This document shows positions 1 through 7,502 of a stretch of DNA of 13,403 nt, in pieces. The stretch lies in the NCBI GenBank assembly GCA_023142835.1, contig JAGLIS010000042.1, forward strand, positions 1 through 13,403, read 5' to 3'. The first letter of the stretch is position 1; each line of letters opens with the position of its first letter. The notes under the pieces were generated by a model, which saw only the letters and a program-made list of their open reading frames with translations, did not search any database and was not told the origin of the DNA. The stretch comes from Candidatus Pacearchaeota archaeon (lineage in GTDB: Archaea > Nanobdellota > Nanobdellia > Pacearchaeales > GW2011-AR1). The translations under genes and the position numbers were made by a program.

Positions 1-1035
1 AAAAAATTAACAATCAATCTACTAAATTTGGAGGACGTCTTAGAAATTAGCTCGGACTCAATAGATCCTGAATCAGATAAAATAACTTTCTATATTCAAA
101 ACAAAGAGAACGTTGAACTAAAAAATCTAACTGCAACATTTTCTTCGATTCTCTTCGATATAGAAAGAACTTTTGATATAGGTCCTAAAGAAAAATTGGA
201 AATTTCCGTCGATGTAGATAAAGATAAAATCAAAAAAACAAAGGCAGGAGTCTATATAATTCAATCATTATTTCAAACGGATGAAGGAACAAGAAAGATT
301 GATGGGAACTTATATCTTGGAGAAAAGAAAGGGATTTCATCGATGGAGGATAAATCTGGATTTTTAGTTATAACTGAAATAATAACTAAAGTTAACTCGG
401 GGAATGTGTTGGAAAATGTTGAAGTAAATTTGAAACGAAATATTTTTTCTAGGCTGTTCACAAGTTTTAATATCGAACCAACAATTACAGACAGAGAAGG
501 ATTGACGATAGAATACACTTGGATTAAAGAGCAACTCAAACCAGCAGAAATTTATACAGTAAAAGCAACTACAAATTATCTCTTTCCATTTTTCACAATT
601 CTTTTTGCAGTTCTAGCTCTTCTAGGGTTTAAACGATTCAGCGAAACGAAATTGGAAGTTACAAAATCTGTTTCGCATGTAAAAACTAAGAATGGAGAAT
701 TTGCATTGAAGATTAATTTAAATTTAAAGGCAAAGAAAAATGTGGAGAATGTAACTCTTATAGATAAAGTTCCGGCAATTGTAAAAATTTACAAAAACTT
801 TGGAATGGCTAAGCCCGATGAGATTGATACGGAGAATAGAAGGGTGAGTTGGAATATCGGGAGTTTGGATGCAGGAGAGGAAAGGATTTTTACATATATT
901 GTATATTCAAAAGTAGGAGTTATCGGTAAGTTTTTACTTCCAGAAGCTTTAGTAGTATTCGAAAAGAATGATCAAATTCATGAAATCGAATCGAACAAAG
1001 TTTTCTTTATGAGCGACCAGATTAAAGGCAATTAG
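1..1035 (+). CDS. Membrane protein with DUF11-like domain, 5'-truncated by window edge
   Basis: The reading frame is open from base 1 (KKLTINLLNLEDV...), so the gene starts before the window; the TTG at 28 is probably internal. The visible 344 residues comprise a beta-rich N-terminal part of about 190 residues, one hydrophobic segment at about 193-210 (FPFFTILFAVLALLG), then about 130 residues. This last part resembles a DUF11/CARDB-type beta-sandwich: a run with VTLIDKVPAIVKI, then RRVSWNIGSLDAGEERIFTY, matches the DUF11 pattern of a 'DxxP' strand followed by 'W.iG.L.aGe'. Such domains usually belong to archaeal surface proteins. With a single visible membrane segment, the two beta regions would lie on opposite sides of the membrane unless another segment lies upstream. 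The exact function is unknown. The stop codon directly abuts the truD TATA box. Confidence 0.8.
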   Translation, partial: KKLTINLLNLEDVLEISSDSIDPESDKITFYIQNKENVELKNLTATFSSILFDIERTFDIGPKEKLEISVDVDKDKIKKTKAGVYIIQSLFQTDEGTRKIDGNLYLGEKKGISSMEDKSGFLVITEIITKVNSGNVLENVEVNLKRNIFSRLFTSFNIEPTITDREGLTIEYTWIKEQLKPAEIYTVKATTNYLFPFFTILFAVLALLGFKRFSETKLEVTKSVSHVKTKNGEFALKINLNLKAKKNVENVTLIDKVPAIVKIYKNFGMAKPDEIDTENRRVSWNIGSLDAGEERIFTYIVYSKVGVIGKFLLPEALVVFEKNDQIHEIESNKVFFMSDQIKGN

Positions 1036-1043
1036 TTTTTATA
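1036..1043 (+). promoter_or_regulatory. TATA box of truD
   Basis: TTTTTATA is centred 25-26 bases before the truD ATG and starts immediately after the upstream stop codon. The spacing implies that transcription starts at or within a base or two of the start codon (leaderless mRNA). Confidence 0.6.
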
Positions 1044-1064
1044 CCTTCATTTTCTCAGAGATAC

Positions 1065-2243
1065 ATGAATCAAATAATAGTTCCAGCAAAAATAAAGTCT
1101 CAAGTTGAAGATTTTATTGTAGAAGAAATTGGAGAAAAGTGGATTTGCAAAATTTCAAATATATTCACTCCAAATTTAAATCCGGATTTAGATAATTTAG
1201 ATTTAGATAATCCTCAAGAATTTCTTTGGTGCGAGATGGAAAAACAGAATATCGATCATCTTCAAGCGATTAAAGATATATCAAGACTAATTAGTAAGGG
1301 TGTTGATGCAATCGGATATGCTGGAACAAAAGACAAGAAGGCGTGGACCTCGCAGAGAATATCAATCTTTCAACCAAACCTCGAAAAAATCAAAGCATTT
1401 CGTCATCCAAATATTATCTTAAAAAACTTCAAATGGAATAAACGAAAAATCAAAATAGGTTATCTCGAAGCAAACCATTTCAAAATAACATTAAGAGATA
1501 TAGATAAAAAAGAAGCAATAAAAATATCTTCGTCAATCCGTAAAAAAAATTGGTTTCCAAATTATTTCGGGGCTCAACGATTCGGTTCACTAAGAGGCAA
1601 CAATGTAAAAGTAGGAAAACTAATTCTTAAAAGAAAATTTGATGAGGCTGTTTGGGCAATTTTAACCGACATAGGGGATGAGCAATTAGAAGTAATATCT
1701 GCAAGAAAAAAATTGAAACAAGAAAAAGACTTCGCCAGTGCATTAGAATATTTTTCGAATTATCTTAAACTTGAAAAACAAATATTATTTCATCTAGCTA
1801 GATATCCTGAAGATTTTTTAGGAGTAATTAAAAGGGCGGAACGAAAAAACATATTAATGTTAGTTCATTCAGTTCAGAGTAAAATTTTCAATGATGTTTT
1901 AGAACAAGCGTTAGAGGAAGGTATGGATTTTACTAAGAAAGGTCAGCAAAGTTGTTTGTTAATGGGATATAAAACAAGATTTTTTAATGGACGCCTTGGA
2001 GAGATAGAGCAACAGGTTCTTGCAGAGCATGGTTTAAAATTAGAAGACTTTGACGTCCAAGAAATTCCTTACCTTAGAATAAAAGGCTCATTTCGGAAAG
2101 CTGTGACGGAGGTAAGAGATTTGGAGGTAGAGGTTGCTGACGATGAAAATTTTTCTAATTCTAAAAAAATAATATTAGAGTTTATTCTTCCAAGCGGGGT
2201 TTATGCTACGACGTTTTTAGAGAATTTTGTTAGTTTGGGTTGA
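1065..2243 (+). CDS. truD: tRNA pseudouridine(13) synthase TruD
   Basis: TruD isomerises uridine 13 in the D-arm of tRNAs (in archaea and eukaryotes also U35 of some tRNAs). The 392-aa length fits archaeal TruD, which carries a larger insertion domain than the bacterial form. Visible hallmarks are GYAGTKDKKAWTSQRISIF at residues 84-102, with the expected catalytic Asp at about 90, and NYFGAQRFGS at 166-175, the family NYFGxQRFG signature. The segment HSVQSKIFNDVLEQ (from 1863) and the C-terminal EFILPSGVYATTFL also fit. A low-complexity DLDNLDLDN lies near residue 41. The ATG at 1065 has a TATA box at the leaderless distance. It appears to be its own transcription unit. Confidence 0.95.
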   Translation: MNQIIVPAKIKSQVEDFIVEEIGEKWICKISNIFTPNLNPDLDNLDLDNPQEFLWCEMEKQNIDHLQAIKDISRLISKGVDAIGYAGTKDKKAWTSQRISIFQPNLEKIKAFRHPNIILKNFKWNKRKIKIGYLEANHFKITLRDIDKKEAIKISSSIRKKNWFPNYFGAQRFGSLRGNNVKVGKLILKRKFDEAVWAILTDIGDEQLEVISARKKLKQEKDFASALEYFSNYLKLEKQILFHLARYPEDFLGVIKRAERKNILMLVHSVQSKIFNDVLEQALEEGMDFTKKGQQSCLLMGYKTRFFNGRLGEIEQQVLAEHGLKLEDFDVQEIPYLRIKGSFRKAVTEVRDLEVEVADDENFSNSKKIILEFILPSGVYATTFLENFVSLG

Positions 2244-2254
2244 GAAAACAAATG

Positions 2255-2262
2255 TTTAAATA
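2255..2262 (+). promoter_or_regulatory. TATA box deciding the start at 2284
   Basis: TTTAAATA is centred about 25.5 bases before the ATG at 2284. The in-frame GTG at 2263 would fall inside the promoter, so ATG 2284 is preferred. Confidence 0.55.
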
Positions 2263-2283
2263 GTGAATATTGATTTCAAAACA

Positions 2284-2619
2284 ATGGAAAAATTAGATAA
2301 TGATTTGAAAAAATATGCAATGATCGGAATTACAACAGTTTTTGCTGTTGGAGTCATAGGTTTTGGAGGCTATATAAAATATTGGGAAAATAAGCAACCA
2401 AGACAATCTATTGAAAATGTAAGGGTGGAATCTATTGAGCCATATAATCATTATAATGATTTACATTTGTTATCTAGAGGTTATAGGGTAGAAATATCTG
2501 ATGGTAAGATTATTGATTTTCCTGAAAGGAAATTGGGTGATGATATTAAAAAAGGAAATTTTGTTGATTTAAGTTATAAAAAACTCTTCCAGTATTTGGA
2601 AATCGATATAAGGGATTAG
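2284..2619 (+). CDS. Small membrane-anchored hypothetical protein (111 aa)
   Basis: I do not recognise a family. The protein starts MEKLDNDLKKYAMIG, has one strongly hydrophobic helix at about residues 12-31 (AMIGITTVFAVGVIGFGGYI), then a soluble tail of about 80 residues that is rich in charged and aromatic residues and looks beta-rich (RGYRVEISDGKIIDFPERK). It could be anchored through an uncleaved N-terminal helix with the tail outside. The start at 2284 is chosen because of the TATA box 25-26 bases upstream; a GTG at 2263 would add 7 residues. It lies 40 bases after truD with its own promoter and is followed by a gene-free stretch. Codon usage and composition look like its neighbours, so it is probably real. 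Confidence 0.7.
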   Translation: MEKLDNDLKKYAMIGITTVFAVGVIGFGGYIKYWENKQPRQSIENVRVESIEPYNHYNDLHLLSRGYRVEISDGKIIDFPERKLGDDIKKGNFVDLSYKKLFQYLEIDIRD

Positions 2620-2837
2620 AAATTATTTCTAAAAAATGATTATTTTATTATGTTACTTCAAATAGTTCATAATCTAAATCTATATTGTGAAACTGAAGTT
2701 GAAAAATACCTAAAATGACTCTTGAAGAACATCTCTTTCATAGAAATTTAGGTCTAGAATATTAATTTTTGGTTTTTAGGTTCTGTTGTTTGCTTCGCAA
2801 ATTTTCGCTTCGTTCACCTTTATTTAATAAAACTGTT

Positions 2838-2897
2838 AAAAAATAAGACTCATTTAAAATTAAGGGATCGAACTCCCGGTCGAAACCGAGAGCCTGA
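2838..2897 (-). ncRNA. Candidate small RNA (hairpin with promoter and T-run)
   Basis: A GC-rich patch stands out in AT-rich intergenic DNA. Read on the minus strand, CTCTCGGT-TTCG-ACCGGGAG (2892 down to 2873) folds into an 8-bp stem with a UUCG loop. The one non-Watson-Crick pair is U-G on the minus strand but C-A on the plus strand, which favours minus-strand transcription. An overlapping alternative stem GGGA/TCCC (2864-2877) is possible. A TATA-like TTTATAAA (2920-2927) predicts a start near 2897, and a run of six T follows at 2843-2838. Both are consistent with a transcript of about 60 nt. The patch has a vague T-arm look (GTTCGATCC) but cannot be folded as a tRNA. This is inference; no known family is recognised. 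Confidence 0.35.
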
Positions 2898-2919
2898 TGA
2901 AATAATTGAGGAAAATTAG

Positions 2920-2927
2920 TTTATAAA
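2920..2927 (-). promoter_or_regulatory. TATA-like box for the candidate small RNA
   Basis: TTTATAAA is self-complementary, so its direction is ambiguous. No plus-strand gene follows, whereas about 26 bases away on the minus strand the hairpin RNA candidate would begin. It lies beyond the stop codon of the upstream minus-strand glycoprotein gene. Confidence 0.35.
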
Positions 2928-2956
2928 ACTTTGTTAAGGGCTTAAAATGTAAAACA

Positions 2957-5473
2957 CTATTTCTTTTTTCGAGGTTTTTTAATTATCCTTCGTATTATAA
3001 TTATTGCAAAGATTAAGAAGACCAAGATTATTATCACGACATAAGAGACCTCACTTTTTACGAAATCACCTACGACAAATCCTGAAACCATATCAGAATT
3101 ATACACAATCGAACTCTCAACTAACGGCTTTTCTCCTCCCTGATTAGTGACTGATATTTTTAGCAAACCTGAAGGAACATCATCAATCTTAATAACGACC
3201 TCACCCCTAATCCTTTTATCTTTTACAAGTTCAACTCCTTGAATTTGTTCAGCTATTTTTTCATCATTTGAGTAAACTGAAAAAATTAAATTTGAAACTA
3301 AATCCGATTCGGATTCAACAGAATATTTAATCAAAATCTCACTACTATCTTTTAAAACAATTTCTGAAAATTCTATATTTAAACTAGGTTTAACAAGAAC
3401 TATTTTTAAAGGAACAGATTCGTTGCCCTCTAAACATTCTAAAAATATTTTTGGTTGATCTGCATTAGCAGGGAGGGTTAATGTGAATCCAAATTCTACA
3501 ATTTCTCCTGCTGCAATATTCTTAATATCTATAGAAGAAACCCATGGCGCGTGTTTATCTGAAGTTTTTAATTTGCATTTATTTACTGACTTTATTCCGT
3601 TATTTTTTACAATCAATTCCAAGGATTTTTCTTCACCAGGATACATAATCGCTTCGATAGGTGTTAGCTCCAAATTCATTCCGATTGATGAAGGAAAAGA
3701 ACCTCCTCCACCTCCACTGCTACTAGAAGAACTTGGAGGACTAGCTGGTGTTGTTGAAGTATCGACGTTAAAATTTGAATTTTTAACATTTAAATTTCCA
3801 GAAAAATCATTTGCATAAAAATTTAAAACGAAATCCGCATCAACAGTAACATCAAAAATAGCTGAACTAGAACAATTTACCGAAGTGTTTACAATCTCCA
3901 AACTTCCCCCTCGATAAACATTATACCAGCAACTGTCTAAATGGTTATCAGAAACGCTAAAACTTAAAGGGATTCCTGTTCTCGACGTCTTTAACCCGAC
4001 GGGCTCACTAATACTCATTGAAGGATTAACACTATCAACATAGAATGTTTTATTTCCATTAAATGCCGAATTTCCTACAGAGTCATTACATCTTATATTC
4101 CACAAATAATCACCATCATCTAAATTCAAACTAAAATTATTACTAATCCCACTTATTGGAGAATCATCTATTTGATTTAACATAAAATTCCCGTTAAAAT
4201 CTCCCCATAATTCACAAGAATCTAAATTAATATCTGTCGGAGTATAATCAAAATAAATATTTTCACCGTCGTCAAGATAGATGTTAATTGGAGAGTTTAA
4301 AATAATTGTGGGTGCTCCAACTTCAACGCTAAAATTTACGCTATCACTTGCCTCTTCTCCTTGACTATCATTTGCATAAACAATCAAATTATAATTTCCA
4401 TTACCAGGAACATCAAAACTTGTATTTGCACAACTTGGAAGAAGAACGTCACCCCCTTCATCAATATTATACCAACAAGAATCTAAATTGTCGTCGGTAT
4501 CAGATGCAATAAAGTTTAAAGCTAAGGATTCATTGGATCCGTAAGTTGCATCTTGTTGAGGTGAAATAAGAGTTATTGTTGGAGCTGTATTTACTAAATC
4601 ATAATTTAGTGAGACACTTTGTAAACTTGGGCTAACTGAAAAATCGGCTGTTTCAAAATCAAATTTATATTGGAAATATTGGTTGTCGCCCAAGGATAAA
4701 TTTTGAGGAGAAGAATAAATAATATCATTCCAGTCTTCATCCGAACATAAATCATTATCACAAGTTCTAACACTTAAATTTAAGTTTGTTCCAGGAATTT
4801 CTGCATAGATATAATCAAATTCATCTTTTGGATCAATTCCGCTCCCATTACCTTCTCCAATCCAGATTGCATTCGTTGGTGTTATTACATTAAGAGTTAT
4901 ATTATACCAATCTCCCGTCGCAGAATCAACAGTAAATATTCCTAAAGGATTCTCTCCATTAGAATCTGATTGTGCATAAATTCCAATCGTAACCCCCTTA
5001 TCTTCTTTAGCATAAAACTTCAATATAGTTCCGTCAATTAAATCTTCTGAAAAGTTAAGATAAAAATTCTTACTAGAATCTTTCATATCTGCTAAATAAT
5101 AATTTTCATCTAACACAAAAACTTCTGTCATATTAGTACCAGAATGAATGGCCGAATAAAGATAAAAATCCAAACTTTCTCTTATCTCACTCTCCCAAGA
5201 GATATTTTTCCAACTCGCCTCGCTACTAGCATTAAAAACTTTTGAAGAATAAGTTCCACTAAAATTTTCACTAACTAAAACAATAGCGCTACCATTCCAT
5301 TCAGTATTGGAATATATTCCTTCGTCAAAATCGGATTGGTCCCCTGATTCAAAAATAGCGAAGCCAGTAATACTTCCTAAATCCAAAACTCCAGAAAGGT
5401 AAAATAGTGTAAGAACTATAAGACCAACAAAAGTCAAAAGAGTCACTTTAGCCACCATATCTTTATTTTTCAT
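2957..5473 (-). CDS. Large surface glycoprotein with Ig-like repeats and two membrane segments
   Basis: This is an 838-aa cell-surface protein, probably structural or adhesive. Domains in order: an N-terminal hydrophobic segment (about 9-28) followed by ITGFAIF; a beta-rich ectodomain (about 50-290); three Ig-like modules (about 297-384, 387-480, 484-571); a Ser/Gly-rich linker (573-596); a CARDB-like C-terminal region (about 597-790); the motif SGFVVGDF; a membrane helix (about 809-828) and a basic tail ending RRIIKKPRKKK. The Ig modules share LDSC(W/E) near their start and a YANDS/CNDSVGN-like end, with paired cysteines in at least two. Many N-X-S/T sequons suggest N-glycosylation. The positive-inside rule puts the short C-terminal tail in the cytoplasm. 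The ATG is 26-27 bases from a TATA box. It is divergent from the 258-aa surface protein. Its ligand and exact role are unknown. Confidence 0.85.
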   Translation of the reverse strand: MKNKDMVAKVTLLTFVGLIVLTLFYLSGVLDLGSITGFAIFESGDQSDFDEGIYSNTEWNGSAIVLVSENFSGTYSSKVFNASSEASWKNISWESEIRESLDFYLYSAIHSGTNMTEVFVLDENYYLADMKDSSKNFYLNFSEDLIDGTILKFYAKEDKGVTIGIYAQSDSNGENPLGIFTVDSATGDWYNITLNVITPTNAIWIGEGNGSGIDPKDEFDYIYAEIPGTNLNLSVRTCDNDLCSDEDWNDIIYSSPQNLSLGDNQYFQYKFDFETADFSVSPSLQSVSLNYDLVNTAPTITLISPQQDATYGSNESLALNFIASDTDDNLDSCWYNIDEGGDVLLPSCANTSFDVPGNGNYNLIVYANDSQGEEASDSVNFSVEVGAPTIILNSPINIYLDDGENIYFDYTPTDINLDSCELWGDFNGNFMLNQIDDSPISGISNNFSLNLDDGDYLWNIRCNDSVGNSAFNGNKTFYVDSVNPSMSISEPVGLKTSRTGIPLSFSVSDNHLDSCWYNVYRGGSLEIVNTSVNCSSSAIFDVTVDADFVLNFYANDFSGNLNVKNSNFNVDTSTTPASPPSSSSSSGGGGGSFPSSIGMNLELTPIEAIMYPGEEKSLELIVKNNGIKSVNKCKLKTSDKHAPWVSSIDIKNIAAGEIVEFGFTLTLPANADQPKIFLECLEGNESVPLKIVLVKPSLNIEFSEIVLKDSSEILIKYSVESESDLVSNLIFSVYSNDEKIAEQIQGVELVKDKRIRGEVVIKIDDVPSGLLKISVTNQGGEKPLVESSIVYNSDMVSGFVVGDFVKSEVSYVVIIILVFLIFAIIIIRRIIKKPRKKK

Positions 5474-5478
5474 TGTTA

Positions 5479-5502
5479 TTAAATAGCTAATGAGCTATTT
5501 AA
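5479..5502. repeat. Palindrome in the divergent promoter (10-bp arms)
   Basis: TTAAATAGCT (5479-5488) and AGCTATTTAA (5493-5502) are perfect inverted arms around AATG. The right arm overlaps the TATA box of the minus-strand glycoprotein gene and the left arm covers its expected transcription start. This is a plausible operator for a dimeric regulator. Part of the symmetry could be chance in AT-rich DNA. Confidence 0.5.
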
Positions 5503-5503
5503 A
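5496..5503 (-). promoter_or_regulatory. TATA box of the 838-aa glycoprotein gene
   Basis: TTTAAATA on the minus strand is centred 26-27 bases before the ATG at 5473, the leaderless spacing seen across the window. It lies mostly inside the right arm of the palindrome. Confidence 0.6.
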
Positions 5504-5527
5504 TTTTATTGCCGAGTATTGCAAAAC

Positions 5528-5535
5528 TTTAAATA
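5528..5535 (+). promoter_or_regulatory. TATA box deciding the start at 5558
   Basis: TTTAAATA is centred 26-27 bases before ATG 5558. It excludes the in-frame TTG at 5519, which lies upstream of the promoter element. Confidence 0.6.
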
Positions 5536-5557
5536 TAGTTTAGTTCTTAATTTAACT

Positions 5558-6334
5558 ATGAGGGGGTGGGGACATTTCATAATAGTTTTCGCATTACTAG
5601 TTATACCTATCTCTTTTGTTTCTGCAGAATATTCAATTGATATTTCTGGACTAAAGGAATCTTACGCTGTCGGGGAAGAAATCAATTATAAAGTTCTTTT
5701 ATTAGAAGATGGTGGATTAATTGAAAGAAATGTAGAAGTTATTTTTTTGGATGATCTGGGAATTTCAGAAATAAAATTAAATGTAGAGTCTAATGAAGAA
5801 AATACTCTCAAAGTTTCCGAAAATTTTTCCAGTCTGGGTTGGTCTGTTAAAGCAAAATACGAAGACAAAGAGGTAATACGTCCGTTTATGGTTCAAGAGA
5901 ACTTGGAAATAGAATTTGTATTAGATGGTGAAAATCTTATAATCAAGAACAAGGGGAACGTAAGATATACAAGAACTGTCCAAATTCAGATAGGTGATGA
6001 GACAGAATCGTATGTACAAAATATCCCTGTCGGAGGACAAAAGACATGGGTACTGGTCGCTCCCCAAGGAGATTATGATATTAAGATAACTGACGGTACA
6101 AATACGTTTACGAAGAAAGATGTTCAGTTAACGAGTATAGGAACTGGTAATGCAATCGGAGCTATGGGTGAGGGTCAGCAAATAACTGGATTGTTGGGAG
6201 GACCAATAGATCTTGAAAAAATGGATGAATCATTAATTTCATCGAATAAATCTTACGTCGCTATAACTTTTATCTGTGCTGTCTTCGGAATAGGAATTTT
6301 ACTTTTTATTGAAAGGAGAAAGGAGAAAAAATAG
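5558..6334 (+). CDS. Secreted, C-terminally anchored surface protein (258 aa)
   Basis: The start at ATG 5558 gives a clean signal peptide (RGWGHFIIVFALLVIPISF, cleavage likely after VSA at residue 23). The mature part begins EYSIDISGLKESYAVGEEIN, a CARDB/Big-like beta-sandwich start, and continues to about residue 190 with few cysteines. Near the membrane are TGNAIGAM and ITGLLGG (about 196-215), then a hydrophobic helix (about 233-251) and the cytoplasmic tail RRKEKK. The N-out/C-in topology matches the other surface proteins in this window. It is transcribed divergently from the 838-aa glycoprotein across 84 bases, so the two may be co-regulated. Rubrerythrin follows after 10 bases. The molecular role is unknown; it may be a receptor-like or scaffold ectodomain. 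Confidence 0.8.
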   Translation: MRGWGHFIIVFALLVIPISFVSAEYSIDISGLKESYAVGEEINYKVLLLEDGGLIERNVEVIFLDDLGISEIKLNVESNEENTLKVSENFSSLGWSVKAKYEDKEVIRPFMVQENLEIEFVLDGENLIIKNKGNVRYTRTVQIQIGDETESYVQNIPVGGQKTWVLVAPQGDYDIKITDGTNTFTKKDVQLTSIGTGNAIGAMGEGQQITGLLGGPIDLEKMDESLISSNKSYVAITFICAVFGIGILLFIERRKEKK

Positions 6335-6344
6335 TTTTAGAATA

Positions 6345-6866
6345 ATGGGAGAATTATATGTATGTAAAATATGTGGAGAACCTTATCTAGGTGGCGATGC
6401 TCCAGACGATTGCCCGTTTTGTGGAGCACCAAAGAACTTCATAAAATCTGCAGATGAATTTAACGAACTATGGAAAACCGAATTGAGCGAGCTAGAAAAA
6501 AAGAACATGGAGGAAACTCTGGATTTAGAAATTAATGCTACTGCATATTATCTTGATGTAAGTAAGAATAATGAAAAGTATTCTAAACAAAATCGGTTGT
6601 TCAAACAACTAGCAAGAGTTGAAAAGGAACATGCAGAAATTGCTGTGAAATTTCTTGGGATTGAACTACCTGAAATTAAAGGAGAAAGTTCAAAAGGTTC
6701 TATCGAAGAGGATTTGAAAAAAACAAAGGAACTTGAACAGGGAGCTATTGAAAAATACAATGGATTCTTGAAAAATGCAACAAGTGTTAATGTTAAGATC
6801 TTTTATACTGCATTAATCCATGCAGAGGAAGGTCATCAAGATGTTGCGGAAAGTGAATTGGAATAA
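6345..6866 (+). CDS. Rubrerythrin, reverse domain order (N-terminal rubredoxin-like)
   Basis: This is a non-haem di-iron peroxidase that reduces hydrogen peroxide in anaerobes, with electrons passing through an Fe(Cys)4 centre. The 173-aa protein begins with a short rubredoxin-like knuckle (CKIC at 7-10 and CPFC at 22-25), followed by a ferritin-like four-helix domain. Expected iron ligands are visible: Glu in the first helix (EETLDLEINA), EKEH, ELEQGAIE and EEGH. Placing the rubredoxin part first is the 'reverse rubrerythrin' layout. ATG 6345 is chosen because translation from the in-frame TTG at 6309 would overlap the upstream gene and precede the domain with unrelated basic residues. No TATA box lies at the leaderless distance and the gap to the upstream gene is 10 bases, so co-transcription is likely. 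It is convergent with the exonuclease gene, 6 bases apart. Confidence 0.9.
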   Translation: MGELYVCKICGEPYLGGDAPDDCPFCGAPKNFIKSADEFNELWKTELSELEKKNMEETLDLEINATAYYLDVSKNNEKYSKQNRLFKQLARVEKEHAEIAVKFLGIELPEIKGESSKGSIEEDLKKTKELEQGAIEKYNGFLKNATSVNVKIFYTALIHAEEGHQDVAESELE

Positions 6867-6872
6867 AATTAT

Positions 6873-7418
6873 TTATAGGGTGGCTTCAAATTCTTTTAAT
6901 AAATCAGGTAATTTTTTATAAAGCCAGACATTAAATTTGATAAATTCTCTGGTTTCCATTTGAATATAACTTACTATTGATTTGTATTCACTATTATTAT
7001 ATAGGATTGGAATATTTTTTCCATCACTTACTTTGCCAGTTAGCTTATCAAGTCCCGAACCTTTAAATTCTCCACCATTCATTAAAATTCCTATAGCTCT
7101 CAAATCAATAAATGGATTATTGAGAATATCTATAGGTGGCAAACCATGAATCTTTGCTCTTTTAATTAGAAAGTTATGTTCAAAGTTAAGATTGTATCCG
7201 ACGGGGATAAAACTAAATGCATAATCATCAAGTATGGTTGTATCTGCAATAAATTTTTGAATAATCTCTTTTTCAGATGATTCCCATTCTTTTAGAATTA
7301 TTAATTCTCCTTTTGCCTCACCAGTATTTCTATCAAGTTCTTGGTATTGTATTGTTAGAATTTTATCTTTCTCAGGATTAAGTCCTGTTGTTTCGATATC
7401 TAAATAAAAATTTCCCAT
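6873..7418 (-). CDS. DnaQ/RNase H-like 3'-5' exonuclease (DEDD fold), motif variants
   Basis: This is a 181-aa single-domain protein. The Exo I motif is clear (YLDIETTGL, Asp7 and Glu9), which identifies the DEDD/RNase-H-like fold. The Exo II region reads VGYNLNFEHNFL at 73-84, where the usual 'FD' is FE. The Exo III candidate YIQME (151-155) has Glu where YxxxD is typical. The segment with NPFIDLRAIGILMNGG between them fits the exonuclease fold. These substitutions keep acidic side chains, so metal binding is possible but activity is uncertain. The substrate (DNA or RNA) cannot be told from the sequence. The start at 7418 is supported by a TATA box 26-27 bases upstream. It is the only domain present and there is no polymerase neighbour. 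Confidence 0.8.
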   Translation of the reverse strand: MGNFYLDIETTGLNPEKDKILTIQYQELDRNTGEAKGELIILKEWESSEKEIIQKFIADTTILDDYAFSFIPVGYNLNFEHNFLIKRAKIHGLPPIDILNNPFIDLRAIGILMNGGEFKGSGLDKLTGKVSDGKNIPILYNNSEYKSIVSYIQMETREFIKFNVWLYKKLPDLLKEFEATL

Positions 7419-7440
7419 TGAATATAAATATTTTAAGGAG

Positions 7441-7448
7441 TTTTATAT
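7441..7448 (-). promoter_or_regulatory. TATA box of the exonuclease gene
   Basis: ATATAAAA on the minus strand is centred 26-27 bases before the ATG at 7418, consistent with a leaderless mRNA. Confidence 0.55.
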
Positions 7449-7502
7449 GTTTGTTTTTTGTGGAGGGGTTTGAGGGTGAAAATATTTATTACTTTGTTAG
7501 TT

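Larger units (their letters stand above)
2620..2956. other. 337-base intergenic region without a supported protein gene
   Basis: This lies between the plus-strand 111-aa gene and the 3' end of the minus-strand glycoprotein gene. It contains a small hairpin (2789-2801, TTTGC-TTC-GCAAA) followed by a short T-run, and a GC-rich island around 2864-2896 described separately as a candidate minus-strand small RNA. Only short unconvincing ORFs are present (for example 22 codons near 2650). Confidence 0.6.

Noticed and set aside
273..539. Minus-strand 88-aa ORF
   Set aside because: Antisense shadow of the DUF11-like membrane protein gene.
2861..2900. tRNA-like or tRNA-pseudogene reading of the GC island
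   Set aside because: A GTTCGATCC stretch looks like a T-loop, but the flanking five-base T-stem, acceptor and anticodon stems do not pair.
2895..2900. TGATGA as box C of a C/D small RNA (plus strand)
   Set aside because: No CTGA box D at a suitable distance and no C'/D' pair or terminal stem is visible.
3483..3818. Plus-strand 111-aa ORF
   Set aside because: Antisense to the Ser/Gly-rich linker of the glycoprotein; the Pro-rich run is the reverse reading of Gly codons.
6309..6344. N-terminal extension of rubrerythrin from a TTG start
   Set aside because: It overlaps the upstream gene's basic tail codons; the rubredoxin domain begins right after ATG 6345.
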